This document shows, one piece after another, positions 6,129 to 9,193 of a stretch of 9,193 nucleotides of DNA. Every line of letters begins with the position of its first letter. Position 1 is the first letter of the stretch. Source of the stretch: Marinospirillum sp. (GTDB lineage: Bacteria > Pseudomonadota > Gammaproteobacteria > Pseudomonadales > Halomonadaceae); NCBI GenBank assembly GCA_007116195.1, contig SKIX01000116.1, positions 1-9,193 on the forward strand, given 5' to 3'. The notes under the pieces were generated by a model. It made no database searches and was not told the origin of the DNA. It was given only the letters and a program-made list of their open reading frames with translations. A program made the position numbers and the translations under genes.

Positions 6129-6476
6129 CAAATACCAGCAAAAACAATTACTTGAAGAAGCTTGTTGAGTAGCTTTTAGGCACTTTTGTCTTCCGTGTTA
6201 CTGGAATATTACTGATTCAATGAATCCAAGAACTCCCGCATCTAGCTTTCAAAAAGCTGTTAAGGTAAATTAACTTAGAAAAGTGAGCCTGAAAGGTCAC
6301 TAAAACCACTCTACTTTAACTTGCACTCCAGCACCGCTACTAATCTACTAGTTTTCCAGCAAGTTCTTTTTCAGCTGCTTAAGCAACCCATCAGCCAACT
6401 CACAGCAAGAATATTTATGAGAAACTCGGTTAAGAGCTCTAGCTAACTCAACCAAACTCAACCAGTAAAATAAAGC
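6129..6476. other. 348-base region without a recognisable gene
   Basis: It is AT-rich and lies between convergent units, the tRNA on the plus strand and the lipoprotein gene on the minus strand. I see only minor structure. A weak hairpin follows the tRNA (AAGCT at 6158-6162 and AGCTT at 6171-6175, followed by TT), which could help end the tRNA transcript. A short inverted repeat AGCTTT/AAAGCT lies at 6244-6258. There is also a 10-base tandem repeat, listed separately. The longest ATG frame I checked here is 17 codons. I found no integrase remnant. Confidence 0.6.
6445..6464. repeat. 10-base tandem duplication
   Basis: AACTCAACCA occurs twice head to tail (6445-6454 and 6455-6464), 13 bases before the lipoprotein stop on the convergent side. 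It looks like a simple slippage duplication; no function is suggested. Confidence 0.7.
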
Positions 6477-8567
6477 TTAGGGCCACGAGCAAACACCATA
6501 AAACTGGACACCCGAGTCCACAAGCACTCCCCGGTCAAACTGACGCCACAAGCATCTAGGTTTAGGCCAGACCTCTTCAGTTTCATCAAAGAACTTAAAG
6601 TTTTCTATCCAGTAATTCATCCCATCTGGCTGCCCATGCCTATACCTAGCGTGCATTGTTTGGCCAAACTCTACATTACCCTGATACAAGTATTCACCCC
6701 ACCCCCTGAAATAACCATGAAGCTCACCCTCATAGTAACAGGCTTCAAGGATGACTCGACCTTGGCTGTCATAACCACGGGCTGGTCCATGGTTTTGCCC
6801 CTGCCTATTCACATAAGCGTAGGCAGCTGCAATATCGCCCTCAGAGCCCTCATATATCCATTCCAGGCTTGAATAATCGACATTCCAGCCACAAGAAATA
6901 TCCCTGGGGCCCGTAGGCTCTTCAGCCTGCTCATCTTCTTTTTCAATATACAGACCCCAGTCTTTAAGCACCTGTTCTAAGGCACCTCTACGCTCACTTT
7001 GAGGTGAGCGGTACCAGGCATCAATTGCATGAACGACTGCATCCATTGGCAACATGTTCTGCGATGCAACAGCACCCGCATTTACCCAATCATGTTCACT
7101 AACCAGCTGGCTGCGACCTACCTGCCTTCGAATTAAGTCAATCATAACGTTTACTTCACCCAACATTTTATCGTGACTCATAGCACCATGAGGATCCATA
7201 AGCGTGGCTTGATTAAAACTAACAGGTAGAATATTCCGTAGTCGTAAAGATGAATAAATATCTTCGTATACTTGAGCTAAACGCTCAACTTCGGGCTCAC
7301 TTGCTGCTCTCTGCTCAAAACGCTGTCTTAAGTCTTCGAGTGCCTGATCGCCAACTGCATTAAGCTCTTGATTACTTAGCGCTGAACAGTCTCTGACCAA
7401 ACAGTGAGCTTCACGATGCTTGATACGTATTTGTCTAATAACTGAAGCAGGCATTTGTTCAATAAGCGCCTCCCAGTTTCTTGAAGGTACTGAGTAGCCC
7501 CTTCGTTGGTTAGCACCATCGCGATACGCCTCATATGCAGCCTGAATCTGAGGATCTAACCACAAATCATTTACAACATGTTCGGTGACTGCTGCTGTTA
7601 CCTCTCCAAGAGCCTTTAACTGCGAAATAACAGGAATCTTGCCAGCAACCTCTTCACCTAAAAGCCTGGCAACACCTACAGCATCACCTTCTGCAAGAGC
7701 GCCCGAAACACTAGCACCTAAGCCAGCATAACCCAGAGCCTCACGCACTGGACTGCCGTCTTGCGTTGCTTGCTTGGCCAAAACAGTTAAGGTTTGCTCA
7801 AGCGTAGCTTCTTGGAAAGCATCTGCATCTAGGTTATAAACAGCATTGGCTATCTTGCCGCCCGGAACGACCTCAGCAATGACCCCTTGTACAACAATTT
7901 CAATAACTCGATTATCAGCGAGTCCAACACCATCATTTAAAATAGTGGCGACCGCTTGTTGAATCTGTTCTTCAGAAGCCTGTGCTGCAGTAGAACGAAC
8001 ATAATCTTCTGCCGCTCTTTCAGCAGCTAACTGCGTATGCCTTTGACTGGGTGTAATGCGTTGCGCTTGGAAAATACTGAAATGGTAAGTTTCAAAGAAA
8101 GCAATCCCTCTTTCCATATCAACTTCATTAGGCGGAAAAAGCATCCAACCAGTGTCATCATGGTAGTAACCAATCTGAACTTCTTCAGCTGAGTCAACCA
8201 GATCGACATCAAAGCGAAGCTGCAACTCTATCGCTTCATCCGCTAAGCGATGCTCTCTAAACTGCTCGAAGGTTAGTTCAAAAACAATACCGGAACCTAT
8301 CGCATCAACTCCTGGCTGAAGGATTTCTGGCGCAGCATCTAAAGTAACCACTTCAACCTTTGTATTCTCTGGAAACGCAATTTCCGGAAAAGTAGCGGTG
8401 CCACCAGTCGTTGACAAATCACCCACTTGAGTTACCGGCCCGACGGCTAGGGTTTCATCATCTCCAGGTGAATGGCTACCACCGCCACCATCACTGCAGC
8501 CCAGTAAAAATAAGATTAAACACAGCCAGACTAACCCATGAGTAAAGAACTTATTCAGCTTTTCCAT
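6477..8567 (-). CDS. Outer-membrane lipoprotein of unknown function with ZU5/Ig-like N-terminal domain and MORN-type C-terminal repeats
   Basis: I do not recognise this 696-residue protein as a named gene. A signal-peptide-II leader (1-23) ends in LLGC with the lipidated Cys at 24. Ser at +2 suggests outer-membrane sorting, and a GGGGSHSPGDD tether follows. Residues about 50-168 look like a ZU5/Ig-like beta domain: TGGTATFPEIAFPENTKVEV, a YYHDDTGWMLFP hairpin and the closing FFETYHFSIF. Residues 175-350 are Ala/Gly-rich and helical, with a hydrophobic stretch at 275-300. Residues 350-545 are helical and charged. An acidic linker (541-552) leads to about 555-696, where YDSQGRVILEACYYEGELHG and a second YxxG...G unit resemble MORN_2/YwqK-type repeats. 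Six mature cysteines besides Cys24 (389, 394, 559, 610, 672, 693) could form disulfides. ATG at 8567 with GAGG 5 bases upstream. It is apparently monocistronic. Lipoprotein status is strong; the domain calls are by eye. Confidence 0.85.
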   Translation of the reverse strand: MEKLNKFFTHGLVWLCLILFLLGCSDGGGGSHSPGDDETLAVGPVTQVGDLSTTGGTATFPEIAFPENTKVEVVTLDAAPEILQPGVDAIGSGIVFELTFEQFREHRLADEAIELQLRFDVDLVDSAEEVQIGYYHDDTGWMLFPPNEVDMERGIAFFETYHFSIFQAQRITPSQRHTQLAAERAAEDYVRSTAAQASEEQIQQAVATILNDGVGLADNRVIEIVVQGVIAEVVPGGKIANAVYNLDADAFQEATLEQTLTVLAKQATQDGSPVREALGYAGLGASVSGALAEGDAVGVARLLGEEVAGKIPVISQLKALGEVTAAVTEHVVNDLWLDPQIQAAYEAYRDGANQRRGYSVPSRNWEALIEQMPASVIRQIRIKHREAHCLVRDCSALSNQELNAVGDQALEDLRQRFEQRAASEPEVERLAQVYEDIYSSLRLRNILPVSFNQATLMDPHGAMSHDKMLGEVNVMIDLIRRQVGRSQLVSEHDWVNAGAVASQNMLPMDAVVHAIDAWYRSPQSERRGALEQVLKDWGLYIEKEDEQAEEPTGPRDISCGWNVDYSSLEWIYEGSEGDIAAAYAYVNRQGQNHGPARGYDSQGRVILEACYYEGELHGYFRGWGEYLYQGNVEFGQTMHARYRHGQPDGMNYWIENFKFFDETEEVWPKPRCLWRQFDRGVLVDSGVQFYGVCSWP

Positions 8568-8828
8568 TTACGCCTCACTTCTACAGAGCTGGTTGTTCAT
8601 TGGTTGTACTAAATCGACCAGCAGACAGTCTAAGGCCATGGCTCGTGGTCAGCTACTAAAGAGCCGAGCAAGCTCTGCTGTATTAGTTGATGCTGATTAC
8701 TTTCATACTATTTATGCTAGTAGATAAAGAAAAAAAAGAAAACCTGAAAAGATATAACGGAGCAAAGCCCGTTGGCTAAAAGCACTCAAAGTAGCATTCA
8801 GCAAACAGGCTCTTCATCGCTACAGCAT
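8568..8828. promoter_or_regulatory. Leader and promoter region of the lipoprotein gene
   Basis: This 261-base gap must hold the minus-strand promoter of the lipoprotein gene unless it is read from the exonuclease gene. I see no convincing -35/-10 pair. It contains a perfect 5-base inverted repeat TACTA/TAGTA with a 7-base spacer (8706-8722), which could be an operator. A second short inverted repeat, AGAGC/GCTCT, lies at 8660-8676. An A-rich run on the plus strand at 8723-8750 reads as a T-rich tract on the minus strand. Confidence 0.3.
8756..8773 (-). terminator. Probable terminator of the exonuclease gene
   Basis: AACGG and CCGTT form 5-base arms. The stem can be extended by GC pairs across one bulged base around a TTT loop. 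On the minus strand the T-rich ATATCTTTTC follows directly. It lies 55 bases downstream of the exonuclease stop. Confidence 0.45.
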
Positions 8829-9193
8829 TTAACAAGTAGGAACCGGCCCTTTTAGCAGGCGGACGTACATTAAAGCTGTGGTTACAGCATCGCCCAAGGC
8901 GGTATGCCTTTGGCCAACCATGGGCACACCGAGCTTTTCAGCAATTTTCTCGAAGTGCAGGTCTGGCTGTAACTCGGGGTTAGCGCGTTTTACTTTATCC
9001 AGGTAGCAGTTTGAAAGCTCTATCGTTTTATTGGGCAAGCTAAAGCCAAAGCGTGGGCGAATAAAGCGGTTGAGTACAGTGATATCGTAGTTAATGTAGT
9101 AGCCCATAATGGGGCGATTACCAACAAAGTCTAGCAGCTGTGCCAAAGCATCGGTTAAAACTTCACCACCTAAAAGGTCGACACCGCGTATGC
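8829..9193 (-). CDS. DEDDh-family 3'-5' exonuclease (DnaQ/epsilon-like), C-terminal part (5' end beyond right edge)
   Basis: The last 120 residues are visible; the gene continues beyond position 9193. The frame is open with no stop up to the edge. Exo II is present as GYYINYDITVLNR (visible residues 30-42, catalytic D36). Exo III is RHTALGDA, with the DEDDh pattern HxAxxD at H96-D101. The Exo I DxE motif must lie upstream, outside the window. The family comprises metal-dependent exonucleases such as the DNA polymerase III epsilon proofreading subunit, RNase T and stand-alone epsilon-like nucleases. Without the N-terminus I cannot tell DNA from RNA specificity. The short C-terminus (19 residues after the catalytic D101) lacks the polymerase-binding tail of true DnaQ, so a stand-alone nuclease is more likely. 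A TTG could be mistaken for a start at 9146, but coding similarity continues upstream of it. Confidence 0.85.
   Translation of the reverse strand, partial: IRGVDLLGGEVLTDALAQLLDFVGNRPIMGYYINYDITVLNRFIRPRFGFSLPNKTIELSNCYLDKVKRANPELQPDLHFEKIAEKLGVPMVGQRHTALGDAVTTALMYVRLLKGPVPTC

Noticed and set aside
6636..6872. 78-codon plus-strand open frame opposite the lipoprotein gene
   Set aside because: It is antisense to the repeat region of the lipoprotein and has no family signal.
8829..9146. Complete small exonuclease starting at a TTG at 9146
   Set aside because: The reading frame continues without a stop to the window edge, and the Exo I motif would be missing, so this is the tail of a longer gene.
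1..9193. CRISPR array, transposon ends, toxin-antitoxin pair or defence island
   Set aside because: I found no regularly spaced repeats, transposase, integrase or paired small genes; the MORN-like tail of the lipoprotein alone does not justify a toxin-immunity call.

Overview
The window looks like chromosomal DNA from a motile, polarly flagellated, probably marine gammaproteobacterium of the Pseudomonadales/Oceanospirillales type. Base composition is moderate. The block cheR-cheV / flgA-flgM-flgN-flgZ has the same order and divergent arrangement that I remember from Pseudomonas aeruginosa (PA3348 to PA3353). RsmC and CmoA are gammaproteobacterial RNA-modification enzymes. Genus-level placement is not possible from this sequence alone.

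Layout. Positions 1-3441 are on the minus strand and read right to left: cheV, cheR, a ComFB-family gene, rsmC and the first 61 codons of cmoA, which runs off the left edge. rsmC and cmoA overlap by one base. Positions 3553-6128 are on the plus strand: flgA (P-ring chaperone), a near-consensus sigma-28 promoter, flgM (anti-sigma-28), a strong rho-independent terminator, flgN (FlgK/FlgL chaperone), flgZ (YcgR-like PilZ protein) and a tRNA-Arg(CCU). After 348 bases with no recognisable gene, positions 6477-9193 return to the minus strand. They hold a 696-residue lipoprotein of unknown function and the C-terminal 120 residues of a DEDDh 3'-5' exonuclease that enters from the right edge.

How the genes work together. 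CheV and CheR act on receptor coupling and receptor methylation. FlgA, FlgM and FlgN serve P-ring assembly, the late-gene checkpoint and hook-junction protein export. FlgZ is expected to bind cyclic di-GMP and slow the motor. The small ComFB-like protein sits 8 bases downstream of cheR, and ComFB proteins have recently been proposed as cyclic dinucleotide receptors. The locus may therefore carry two different second-messenger receptors, one on each arm of the divergent cluster. This is the most interesting hypothesis in the window. The second is the uncharacterised lipoprotein, which combines a ZU5/Ig-like N-terminal beta domain, a Gly/Ala-rich middle and MORN-type C-terminal repeats. I see no CRISPR array, transposase, integrase or obvious defence system.
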